Shown here: positions 56,620 through 64,000 of the stretch, in pieces
Position numbering within the stretch: position 1 is the first letter of the stretch
How the letters are laid out: each line of letters begins with the position of its first letter
Source of the DNA: Xenorhabdus nematophila ATCC 19061
GTDB taxonomy: Bacteria > Pseudomonadota > Gammaproteobacteria > Enterobacterales > Enterobacteriaceae
DNA length: 64,000 bases
Assembly: GCF_000252955.1 (NCBI RefSeq)
Contig: NC_014228.1
Span: forward strand, 124,001 to 188,000
Direction of reading: 5' to 3'
The notes under the pieces: model-generated
Seen by the model: the letters and a program-made list of their open reading frames with translations, nothing else
Told to the model about the DNA's origin: nothing
The model's database searches: none
Made by a program: the position numbers and the translations under genes

Positions 56620-56644
56620 GTGTACCCCTAGGAAATATTGAATA
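56620..56644 (+). repeat. Right attachment site of element B (attR)
   Basis: These 25 bp match 53673-53697 with one mismatch and contain a GTGTACC site followed by the core AATATTGAATA. To the right lies a terminator hairpin that is probably the original yicC terminator. Confidence 0.8.
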
Positions 56645-56648
56645 TCAC

Positions 56649-56680
56649 AAAGCCAGTAATATTCAGATATTACTGGCTTT
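56649..56680 (+). terminator. Strong terminator right of attR (original yicC terminator)
   Basis: AAAGCCAGTAATAT and ATATTACTGGCTTT form a perfect 14-bp stem with a TCAG loop, followed by TGTTATTTATTTTT. Before the elements entered, this hairpin would have followed the yicC stop by a few bases. Confidence 0.85.
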
Positions 56681-56815
56681 TGTTATTTATTTTTGAAGAT
56701 TGCATGGAGTCTCACACTTTGTTTTGTGAGTTCATTGTTACTGTTTGATCTTTGAGCTATTTACCATTCTATTAATATTCTGTTTATGGGAGATTAGTTA
56801 TTTGATCAATATTTA

Positions 56816-57763
56816 TTATTGAGAATTAAGTTCGGCTTTTTTTAACCATTGATCTAACACTTGCTCAAGTTTTTTCAGTTGCTCTTGATGCTTATCCGGA
56901 TTTTTTGTTTTTAGCGTTTCAATGTTGAGTAACTTCCAACGAATAGCGGGTAAATCGGCAGCAGAAAGTGCATCAAACAGTGCCCAATCAGGTTCTCCTC
57001 GTTTAAACGACAGCAAAAAGTGACGGTCTTTTTCAGTTAGATGTTTTTGTAACTCAGCAAGCATTTCGAAGCGGATTGCTTCCAGTTCTGCCAGCTCAAC
57101 CTGTTCAAGTGTCATTCCCTCGAACTCGCGAGAGAATTTCTCGCCCATTGATTGCCAGTTTGGGGCCATTATTTCGTTAATTGGCCTTTTATGACTCAGT
57201 GCGTAAGTTAAAAAACCTATAAAGATATCTCGTGAAATACCTTCTTCGTTTAAGAGCATCTTCACATCGAACAGATCCCTCGGATGTTGCCTGTCCATCG
57301 CAGCGCAAATTTTTCCACCATAAAGATCAGGCAAACTGACTACTGAAATTTCAGCATAGCCAAATTCATCCTCCACAAATTCAACAACCGCTCTATCTTC
57401 TGGTTTGTGTAAGGTACCTCATGCAACCGGAGAAATTTCTATTTTAATGGTGGCATTGTTATTGGAAACAACAATACGAAGTTCATCGGTTTTGTTATCT
57501 TGTAAAATCGCTGTGACATTGGGTTGAACATTAATATTGTCGACAATGCGTTGTAGCGCAGCACGGACATTCACCAACGCTACATCTCTTGGTTCTAATG
57601 GTAAATATGCCAAGTCGATATCCACAGACAGACGAGGGAATTCACGTACAAACAGGTTGATAGCTGTCCCACCTTTTAGTGCAAACATTTTCTCTTGAGC
57701 TACAACAGGCAACATTCTGATAAGAAGTTTAACTTATTGATAGTAAATAGAATTTTTATTCAT
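56816..57763 (-). pseudogene. abiEii: abiEii-type nucleotidyltransferase toxin, two nonsense mutations
   Basis: One frame of 315 codons from ATG at 57763 is broken by TAA at 57734-57736 (after MNKNSIYYQ) and TGA at 57419-57421 (SPVA then GTLHKPE). Between them are FALKGGTAINLFVREFPRLS and VDIDLAYLPLEPRD, the nucleotidyltransferase core; after them come LPDLYGGKICAAMDRQHPRD and LFDVKMLLNEEG. Both stops fit C-to-T changes of Gln (CAA) and Arg (CGA) codons. AbiEii toxins add pyrimidines to tRNA and abort phage infection. A product from internal starts is unlikely to be active. Confidence 0.85.
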
Positions 57764-57777
57764 GATATTTTTCTTAT

Positions 57778-58554
57778 TCATTGGCTTTTAGGAATTAAAG
57801 ATTCAGGAATCGTGATTTTATAGCGTTCGTCATACCGTCCTTGGGTCACAACTTGGCGCTTACCTGAGCCTAGTTCAATCTGTGACTCATCAAGGCGTTT
57901 TACCCACTGGTGATCGTGATAGTGGCTTAGATAAAGGAAAATGCGGTTGGTTTGAACAGCTTTGCTGCGATTGAGTAATGACTGCACTTTTCGGGGGCTC
58001 AAATTGACCAGTCCCTGAAACAGCTCAGCAGTGTGCTCAAAGCTAATGTGTTTGCCAATTGAATCGACGGCTTCATAAGCTGCCAGTTCCGGTGTACTCG
58101 CTTTGAGTTCTTTTCCATTGACCAGAACGATTGTGAAATCTTTGTCTGACAATTCTCTCAGTTTACTGTTGTTGCAATACTGCCAGTTTTGGTTGGGAAA
58201 CTCTTTAAACCACTTAGGAAGAGATTGTTTATTTCTCACTCCTATCCATACCTTTTCTGATTTCAGAGGCAAATAATGGCTAAGTCCTTGATGAGTCAAA
58301 CTAGTTAAACCGGAAATATGAATCTGTAAATGAATTTGATCAGCTAAAGCTTGCAGTGCATCAGCCCAATTCGGTATATGATTTTTTATTGGATCGGGAC
58401 GATAGTAGACACCAGTGAACAGCTTTTTTAACCAACCATTCTGAGCGTACTTTTGAGTCAGGGAGTGGCTGATACCATTTTCAACCAGCCACTGTTGCAG
58501 AACCAGTGAGCCAGGCGTTGTATGATTTACTAACCAGTTTATTTTTGAGTTCAT
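57778..58554 (-). CDS. abiEi: AbiEi-type antitoxin/transcriptional regulator
   Basis: The 258-residue protein from MNSKINWLVNHTTPGSLVLQ has an N-terminal winged-helix region (QQWLVENGISHSLTQKYAQN, GWLKKLFTGVYYRPD) and a C-terminal antitoxin domain (ASTPELAAYEAVDSIG, LFQGLVNLSPRKVQSLL). It precedes the toxin by 14 bp in the AbiE order. An AAGG site lies before the start; a start 14 codons upstream overlaps the operator. The antitoxin is intact while its toxin is not. Confidence 0.85.
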   Translation of the reverse strand: MNSKINWLVNHTTPGSLVLQQWLVENGISHSLTQKYAQNGWLKKLFTGVYYRPDPIKNHIPNWADALQALADQIHLQIHISGLTSLTHQGLSHYLPLKSEKVWIGVRNKQSLPKWFKEFPNQNWQYCNNSKLRELSDKDFTIVLVNGKELKASTPELAAYEAVDSIGKHISFEHTAELFQGLVNLSPRKVQSLLNRSKAVQTNRIFLYLSHYHDHQWVKRLDESQIELGSGKRQVVTQGRYDERYKITIPESLIPKSQ

Positions 58555-58560
58555 ATTTAC

Positions 58561-58631
58561 CCTTAAGGTAAGAATATTTTGTATATAATAAACCAAGGGT
58601 TTGTATATATCAATTTATTCATACCTTAAGG
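58561..58631. promoter_or_regulatory. AbiEi operator: paired inverted repeats around the promoter
   Basis: CCTTAAGGTAAGAAT (58561-58575) and ATTCATACCTTAAGG (58617-58631) are inverted copies matching at 14 of 15 bases, 41 bp apart. AT-rich -10-like sequences lie between them. AbiEi proteins repress through two inverted repeats in their promoter, so this is the expected operator. Confidence 0.7.
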
Positions 58632-58826
58632 ATAATAATGTATATTTTTCTAAACTATGTGACGGTGCTTATCTGTCAATATAGTGATGGAGTGGGCAGA
58701 GTTATATGGGAGGGTTTGGCGGTTTTAGCTAACTCAATATCAAATATATGTCTATTTCACCGAATTTATAACTAAATAACAGCATGTTATAAAACACTCC
58801 CTACAAAAACAACACAGGTAACATTT

Positions 58827-59014
58827 ATTAGAAAAAAACTTTCCTGATTCGAATATGTCAGATCTTATCTTTACCTGATGAGTGGTTCCAAGATGAAGAA
58901 TTTGAGGATGAACTAACATCTGAAGAAATATTGGGTTATGCAATGGCGCGTTCTGGTCGGTATTTGTCTGATTTGTCTGAAATTGAATTGAAATATCCTC
59001 TTCCCCAGAACTAA
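58827..59014 (+). pseudogene. Start-less coding remnant
   Basis: An open frame without a clear start reads LPDEWFQDEEFEDELTSEEI, GYAMARSGRYLSDLSEIELK and ends YPLPQN at TAA 59012-59014. The acidic composition looks like real coding sequence, perhaps the end of a small antitoxin or regulator. I do not recognise it. The rest of the 58632-58826 interval shows no gene. Confidence 0.35.
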
Positions 59015-59026
59015 TCGATACGAAAA

Positions 59027-59056
59027 AACCGCCACAAGTTATATTTCGTGGCGGTT
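59027..59056 (-). terminator. Rho-independent terminator of tpiA
   Basis: AACCGCCAC and GTGGCGGTT form a 9-bp stem with a 12-nt loop and, on the minus strand, are followed by a T-run. It begins about 14 bp after the tpiA stop. Confidence 0.88.
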
Positions 59057-59069
59057 AGAGATAAAGCAA

Positions 59070-59837
59070 TTATGCTTTTTTCGCTTCTGCTGCGGCTTTG
59101 ACGATGACTGCGAAAGCATCGGCTTTCAATGATGCACCACCGACCAGCGCGCCGTCGATATCCGGCTGAGTGAACAGCTCTGCGGCATTGCCGGCGTTGA
59201 CGGAACCACCGTATTGAATGATAACTTGTTCAGCGATAGCGGCATCTTGCTTCGCGATGTGGTCGCGGATGAATTTGTGAACCGCTTGCGCCTGAGCAGG
59301 CGTTGCAGACTTACCAGTGCCGATTGCCCAAACAGGTTCGTAGGCGATAACCGCACCTTTGAATGCTTCTGCACCCAGCGTGTTCAGGACGGCATCAATT
59401 TGGCGGGCACAAACGACTTCGGTCTGACCATCTTCATTTTCTTGTTCAGTCTCACCGATACACAGAACCGGGATCAGGCCTTGTTCTTTCAGAATTGCGA
59501 ATTTTTTGGCAATGAATTCATCGCTTTCTTTGTGGTAAGTCCGGCGTTCTGAGTGACCGATAATGATATATTGTGCGCCAACGTCTTTCAGCATTTCAGC
59601 GGACGTTTCACCTGTAAATGCGCCGGAAAGATTTACGCCAACATCTTGAGCGCCCAGAGCGATACGGCTGCCTGCCAACGCATTTTTTGCCAGAGAAACA
59701 TAAACTGTTGGTGGTGCAATAGCGACGCCACAGCCGTCAACGTTGCTCAGTTCTTTACGCAGGCCTGCAATCAGGTCGTTAACCATGTGGGTATTGCCAT
59801 TTAATTTCCAGTTACCCATAACTAATGGATGTCGCAT
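59070..59837 (-). CDS. tpiA: Triose-phosphate isomerase
   Basis: TpiA interconverts dihydroxyacetone phosphate and glyceraldehyde-3-phosphate. The 255-residue TIM barrel has the catalytic Lys in MGNWKLNGN, His in IIIGHSERR, and Glu in [12 protein letters not shown]. The phosphate loop and C-terminal [14 protein letters not shown] are intact. Confidence 0.98.
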   Translation of the reverse strand: MRHPLVMGNWKLNGNTHMVNDLIAGLRKELSNVDGCGVAIAPPTVYVSLAKNALAGSRIALGAQDVGVNLSGAFTGETSAEMLKDVGAQYIIIGHSERRTYHKESDEFIAKKFAILKEQGLIPVLCIGETEQENEDGQTEVVCARQIDAVLNTLGAEAFKGAVIAYEPVWAIGTGKSATPAQAQAVHKFIRDHIAKQDAAIAEQVIIQYGGSVNAGNAAELFTQPDIDGALVGGASLKADAFAVIVKAAAEAKKA

Positions 59838-59925
59838 GTTTTTCCCTCCAACCAGAAAATAATCGAATTGCGAAATGGATGAACATTATAAAGATCGTCA
59901 ACGCGAATAGCTCTGCGCTGTGTCA

Positions 59926-60546
59926 CTAATTTTCATTTGCTGAAGCGTCAGATAGCGATAGCTTAATCGGTTCAATTGCGAAGGTCATTATATTTTCGCT
60001 GCTGTTTACGATGACATAGCGCACGGCACCCATTTTTTGACTGAAAACCGGGTGTTTTCCTGCGGCTTGCAACAGCTTTTCCAGTTGGTTTTTTGCCTGC
60101 TCAAGGGAAAAGGTCGGTTCAAACTGACTGATAAGGGCTGTCATATACTGTTTTGCCAGTATAAAATTCTGCTCATCTTCTTGTTTATTTTGTGATGGCA
60201 GTAGCGTAATTTGCAGGCTTTTGATCTTTTCGCTGCCGCGTTCCAGGACAGCTGATGAATAGATTTTGTCGTTGATTTTACTGGCGGCACGGATAAACGG
60301 TTGAGAAATATCCTTGCTTGCGACAACCTTATATTCGTACAAGAGGATTTCAGCATGTTTTTTATTATATTTTTCGCGAAATACAGGGATGGTGTCTTCA
60401 AACGTCGGGGAATCGGGCAGCAGATACATCAACGACGAGTTTATTTCTGGTGTGACAGAAGGTTCACCCGCAGTGGCTGATAATGGTAAACAGAGACCAA
60501 AAGCGATTAATATTGTCAGCAGAAGTTTATTCATGCCTGTTTTCAT
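59926..60546 (-). CDS. yiiQ: YiiQ family (DUF1454) periplasmic protein
   Basis: From MKTGMNKLLLTILIAFGLCL the protein is 206 residues with a signal peptide ending near SATAGEP. The mature part has TRAASKIN-type conserved sequence (IRAASKINDKIYSSAVLERG) and ends with FAIEPIKLSLSDAS, as in YiiQ. Upstream in-frame codons run into the divergent yiiR and were excluded; a start four codons later is possible. Function unknown. Confidence 0.88.
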   Translation of the reverse strand: MKTGMNKLLLTILIAFGLCLPLSATAGEPSVTPEINSSLMYLLPDSPTFEDTIPVFREKYNKKHAEILLYEYKVVASKDISQPFIRAASKINDKIYSSAVLERGSEKIKSLQITLLPSQNKQEDEQNFILAKQYMTALISQFEPTFSLEQAKNQLEKLLQAAGKHPVFSQKMGAVRYVIVNSSENIMTFAIEPIKLSLSDASANEN

Positions 60547-60604
60547 TTTGCTACTCGTTGAGTTAAATATTGGAAAAACAGCATCCACAATTGGAAAAGA
60601 ATAC

Positions 60605-61051
60605 ATGACATTACAACAATGGGGATTCTCATTCAAAGGCCGAATTGGACGACGGGAGTTTTGGATCGGCATCGGTATCTGTTTCGCCCTGATTTTTACA
60701 CTTTTTACATTACATGGAATGAATGTCCTCTCCATGAATTATGCGGCAGTTGGGGTTGTCCTGCTGTTGTGTCCAACTGCGGCGATTTTTTCGAAACGTC
60801 TGCATGACCGGAATAAACGGGGTGGCTGGGTATTATTGCTCGCATTGGCGTGGGTATTGCTGTCCCTTGATTGGGAATTAATGGCACCGGTATGGCAATG
60901 GGGAGTTGGCCGTTTTGTTCCAACACTGATTTTCGTCATGATCATCCTTGATTGTGGTGTCTTCCGGGGCACAGAGGGCGCTAATCGTTTTGGTCAGATG
61001 GCAGAAATGGTGGATTATATTTCTGCCAATGAACCAACTCAAAAAGGTTGA
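60605..61051 (+). CDS. yiiR: YiiR family (DUF805) membrane protein
   Basis: The 148-residue protein starts MTLQQWGFSFKGRIGRREFW, the DUF805 signature, and has about four membrane helices with the loop AAIFSKRLHDRNKRGGWVLL. The long open frame upstream of this ATG is antisense to yiiQ and was left out. The yiiQ-yiiR divergent pair between tpiA and fpr is conserved in enterobacteria. Confidence 0.9.
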   Translation: MTLQQWGFSFKGRIGRREFWIGIGICFALIFTLFTLHGMNVLSMNYAAVGVVLLLCPTAAIFSKRLHDRNKRGGWVLLLALAWVLLSLDWELMAPVWQWGVGRFVPTLIFVMIILDCGVFRGTEGANRFGQMAEMVDYISANEPTQKG

Positions 61052-61065
61052 TTGTGCGGTTGTGA

Positions 61066-61812
61066 TTACCAGTATTGTTCGCTGGTAATATGACCGGGTT
61101 TACGGCGTAAATGTTTTGTCATATTGCGCTGTTCTTTTAAAAGCTGTTGGGTATCCCTGACCATTTGGGGATTCCCGCATAACATGACATGGCTGTTTTC
61201 TGCTTGTAGCGGTAATCCAACTGCGGATTCTAGTGCGTTATTCTCAATTAATGCCGGAATTCTTCCCATCAGTGAATCTGGCCAATTTTCCCGACTGACC
61301 ACAGTCTGTATTCTCAGCTTGCCCTGAAATGTTTCTTCGAGTTCCCGCATCATGGTTAAATAGCTCAAATCTTTTCCCCATCGGGTAGCATGAACTAAAA
61401 CAATATTTTCAAATCGCCCCAGATCTTTTCCTTGTTGAAGGATAGAAAGATAAGGCCCGATGGCGGTGCCCGTTGAGAGCATCCAAAGTGTCTGACAATC
61501 AGGGATTTCATCAAGAACGAAAAAACCGGCTGCTTGTTCTGTAAGCAGTAATTCATCCCCGGTTTGTAATGCGGCTAAACGGGGACTCAGTTTTCCTTCC
61601 GGAACAGTGACTAAGTAAAATTCCAGATGATTGTCATCGGGTGAATTGACGTAAGAATATGCGCGCTGGATGCGTTCTCCTTCGATTTCCAGTGCAAGTT
61701 TCGCAAATTGTCCGGCGGTGAACTTTTCAATCGGTGCATGAATCTTGAGGCTGAAGAGTGAATCTGTCCAATTGGTTATGTCGGTAACTTTTCCTGTAAC
61801 CCAGTTTGCCAT
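61066..61812 (-). CDS. fpr: Ferredoxin/flavodoxin--NADP+ reductase
   Basis: Fpr transfers electrons from NADPH through FAD to flavodoxin or ferredoxin. The 248-residue protein has the FAD-binding RIQRAYSYVNSPDD, the NADP-binding STGTAIGPYLSIL and LCGNPQMVRD, and the C-terminal HLRRKPGHITSEQYW with the terminal aromatic residue of bacterial Fpr. It is convergent with yiiR and divergent from emrD. In E. coli it is SoxRS-controlled; I did not identify a sox box. Confidence 0.96.
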   Translation of the reverse strand: MANWVTGKVTDITNWTDSLFSLKIHAPIEKFTAGQFAKLALEIEGERIQRAYSYVNSPDDNHLEFYLVTVPEGKLSPRLAALQTGDELLLTEQAAGFFVLDEIPDCQTLWMLSTGTAIGPYLSILQQGKDLGRFENIVLVHATRWGKDLSYLTMMRELEETFQGKLRIQTVVSRENWPDSLMGRIPALIENNALESAVGLPLQAENSHVMLCGNPQMVRDTQQLLKEQRNMTKHLRRKPGHITSEQYW

Positions 61813-61986
61813 TACTATTAACCTCTCTACACAATAGATGCAAATACGATACGGATTGATACTGCGTTAATTGATGATTTTTTGTATCGATTCTACGTGA
61901 TTGCTTGAAATAGCATTATCGATTACGTGTTACAGTTCAATTAGCTGGTTTTATGTGAATTTATCGGTGCGATATGTACATTTTTA

Positions 61987-62090
61987 TTGACAATTTAAGT
62001 TAATTTAACTGTTATTTTTTATCCGGATGGAATTGTATACTATTGAGAAAGAATATAGATTTGCGTATTCAATCACTTCTAATGAAGTGA
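61987..62090 (+). promoter_or_regulatory. Putative emrD promoter and leader hairpin
   Basis: TTGACA (61987-61992) is 17 bp from TGTTAT (62010-62015). A small dyad, AGTTA-ATT-TAACT, lies in the spacer. In the leader, TCACTTC-TAAT-GAAGTGA (62073-62090) is a perfect 7-bp hairpin. The 61813-62123 gap separates divergent fpr and emrD. Confidence 0.5.
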
Positions 62091-62123
62091 GTTCGTCATT
62101 ATAAACTCGTGTATGCAAATGCG

Positions 62124-63311
62124 ATGAGAAATATAGAACACTTTAATTTATTGTTGATGCTGATTGCCCTGGCGGCTGTCGGGCAAATGACTCAAACAAT
62201 TTACGTACCCGTCATTGCCGATATGGCGGGTGACTTAGGGAAACCTGCGGGTGAAGTTCAGCGGGTCATGGCTGCTTATCTGTTTTCTTATGGGCTTTCA
62301 CAGCTTTTTTATGGCCCATTATCCGATAAAGTGGGGCGCCGTCCGGTGATTTTGGCAGGAATGTCCATCTTTCTGGCCGCGACAACATGTGCACTATTCG
62401 CACCCAATTTATTGGTATTAGTGATTGCCAGCGCATGTCAGGGATTGGGAACGGGGGTCGCGGGTGTGATGGTGCGTACAATGCCACGGGATTTGTATAC
62501 GGGCACGACGTTGCGTTATGCCAATAGCCTGCTGAATATGGCCGTGTTGGTCAGCCCTCTGGTGGCACCTATGATTGGTGGCATGATTGCCCACCAATTT
62601 GGCTGGCGTTCCTGTTACTTATTTTTATTGATATGGGGGACTATCGTCACTGGCTTTTTATTCTGGTATTTAACGGAAACGCGTCCTGTTCAGACTAAAC
62701 ATAGCCCGATGCTAGTCTCTTTCCATCAATTGCTCTCTCATGGCACTTTTGTGGCTTACCTGATTATGCTGGTCGGTGGTTTGGCCGGGGTGGCTGTTTT
62801 TGAAGCGAGCAGCGGAGTATTGATGGGCGCTGTTTTGGGGCTGGATAGTCTCACGGTCAGTATCCTGTTCATTTTGCCGATTCCTGCTGCGTTCTTTGGG
62901 GCGTGGTATGCAGGACGTGAAGGTAAAACATTTTATCGTCTTATGTGGCATTCTGTTTTTTGTTGCCTGTTTGCAGGAATATTAATGTGGCTGCCCAGTT
63001 GGTTCGGGGTGATGAATATCTGGACTCTGTTAGTGCCTGCTGCAATCTTCTTTTTCGGTGCAGGTATGTTGTTTCCATTAGCAACCACAGGAGCGATGGA
63101 GCCATTTCCTTATTTGGCAGGTGCAGCGGGAGCGCTGGTCGGAGGATTTCAGAATATAGGTTCAGGCATGGCAACATGGTTGTCGGCAATGTTACCGCAA
63201 AATAATCAATCCAGTGTGGGTATGCTGATGTTTTCGATGGCGCTGATGATTCTATTTTGTTGGTTACCCATTTCTCAGCGGCTCCAGCGTCAGGAACAGA
63301 CGATTTTGTGA
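62124..63311 (+). CDS. emrD: Multidrug efflux MFS transporter EmrD
   Basis: EmrD is a 12-helix drug:proton antiporter. From MRNIEHFNLLLMLIALAAVG the protein is 395 residues; a GTG five codons upstream is an alternative. Conserved parts are GQMTQTIYVPVIADMA, the motif A loop GPLSDKVGRRPVILAGMS, RTMPRDLY, and FFFGAGMLFPLATTGAMEP. It faces glpK. Confidence 0.94.
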   Translation: MRNIEHFNLLLMLIALAAVGQMTQTIYVPVIADMAGDLGKPAGEVQRVMAAYLFSYGLSQLFYGPLSDKVGRRPVILAGMSIFLAATTCALFAPNLLVLVIASACQGLGTGVAGVMVRTMPRDLYTGTTLRYANSLLNMAVLVSPLVAPMIGGMIAHQFGWRSCYLFLLIWGTIVTGFLFWYLTETRPVQTKHSPMLVSFHQLLSHGTFVAYLIMLVGGLAGVAVFEASSGVLMGAVLGLDSLTVSILFILPIPAAFFGAWYAGREGKTFYRLMWHSVFCCLFAGILMWLPSWFGVMNIWTLLVPAAIFFFGAGMLFPLATTGAMEPFPYLAGAAGALVGGFQNIGSGMATWLSAMLPQNNQSSVGMLMFSMALMILFCWLPISQRLQRQEQTIL

Positions 63312-63366
63312 GAATCGGTTCAGACTGCTATATCCGATAGAAACGGGAAAAAGTCCCGGCGATAAA

Positions 63367-63402
63367 AAAGCGCAGGCATCTGTACTGCGATGCCTGCGCT
63401 TT
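63367..63402. terminator. Bidirectional terminator between emrD and glpK
   Basis: AAAGCGCAGGCATC and GATGCCTGCGCTTT form a perfect 14-bp stem with an 8-nt loop in the gap of convergent genes, followed by TACTTTTAA on one side and TTTTATC on the other. Confidence 0.9.
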
Positions 63403-63414
63403 ACTTTTAAATTC

Positions 63415-64000
<586 letters not shown>

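Larger units (their letters stand above)
53698..56644. mobile_element. Integrative element B, remnant carrying Phd/Doc
   Basis: Element B runs from the junction core to the core at 56634-56644. It holds a decayed integrase, the start of the conserved GTG mini-ORF interrupted by an IS481-family element, and a phd-doc pair. Its left end shares 63 of 67 bp with element A, and its right end shares 24 of 25 bp (53673-53697 with 56620-56644), so A and B are related elements in tandem. Confidence 0.8.

Noticed and set aside
60314..60604. Long N-terminal extension of the yiiR open frame
   Set aside because: It is antisense to the yiiQ coding region; the DUF805 start MTLQQW at 60605 gives the normal length.

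Overview
The window reads as a chromosome segment of an enterobacterium of the Morganellaceae, most like Xenorhabdus or Photorhabdus. This rests on close sequence agreement of the housekeeping proteins with E. coli orthologues (CysE, GpsA, SecB, Tdh, Kbl, HldD, CoaD, Dut, SlmA, TpiA, EmrD, GlpK), moderate-to-low G+C, an O-antigen cluster abutting trmL-cysE, and a core-LPS locus containing wabG/wabH-type genes and a mig-14 homologue. Genus assignment is inference. No tRNA or rRNA gene was seen.

Layout. 1-3695: end of an O-antigen cluster (aminotransferase, priming sugar-phosphate transferase, membrane 4,6-dehydratase). 3785-7198: trmL, then the reverse-strand cysE-gpsA-secB-yibN block. 7427-8370: a toxin-first toxin-antitoxin pair and a gene remnant. 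8349-13004: envC-yibQ, then tdh-kbl. 13235-36283: a large lipopolysaccharide core locus (hldD-waaF-waaC, many glycosyltransferases, wabH-wabG-waaQ, waaA-waaE-coaD, mutM, waaL and four more glycosyltransferases). 36440-43266: rpmBG, radC, coaBC-dut-slmA, pyrE-rph, yicC. 43255-56644: two tandem integrative elements at the 3' end of yicC. 56816-58631: a decayed AbiE module. 59027-64000: tpiA, yiiQ, yiiR, fpr, emrD, glpK (partial).

LPS genes. HldD makes the heptose precursor, WaaA/WaaC/WaaF build the Kdo-heptose inner core, and WaaQ, WabG, WabH, WaaE and several unassigned transferases extend it. WaaL should then ligate O-antigen, but waaL is split by an IS982-family element. Precise excision would restore a 415-residue reading frame. 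mig-14, associated elsewhere with antimicrobial-peptide resistance, is also frameshifted. If the assembly is right, this strain should have altered or O-antigen-free LPS.

Mobile region. Element A (43255-53697) is a P4-like satellite. It has an AlpA regulator, a toprim/DUF927 primase-helicase followed by an iteron cluster that looks like its replication origin, an Icd/Ash-like protein and an Ogr/Delta zinc-finger activator. Unlike P4 it also carries a P2 gpN-type major capsid gene and a gpO gene reduced to its protease domain with the catalytic triad kept. dinD sits as cargo at its right end. Its integrase has lost the N-terminal half by a deletion. Element B (53698-56644) has a multiply frameshifted integrase, an IS481-family insertion with a 7-bp target duplication, and a Phd/Doc module. 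Both share the attachment core AATATTGAATA, the last codons of yicC. The capsid-encoding satellite is the best candidate for a little-described system here.
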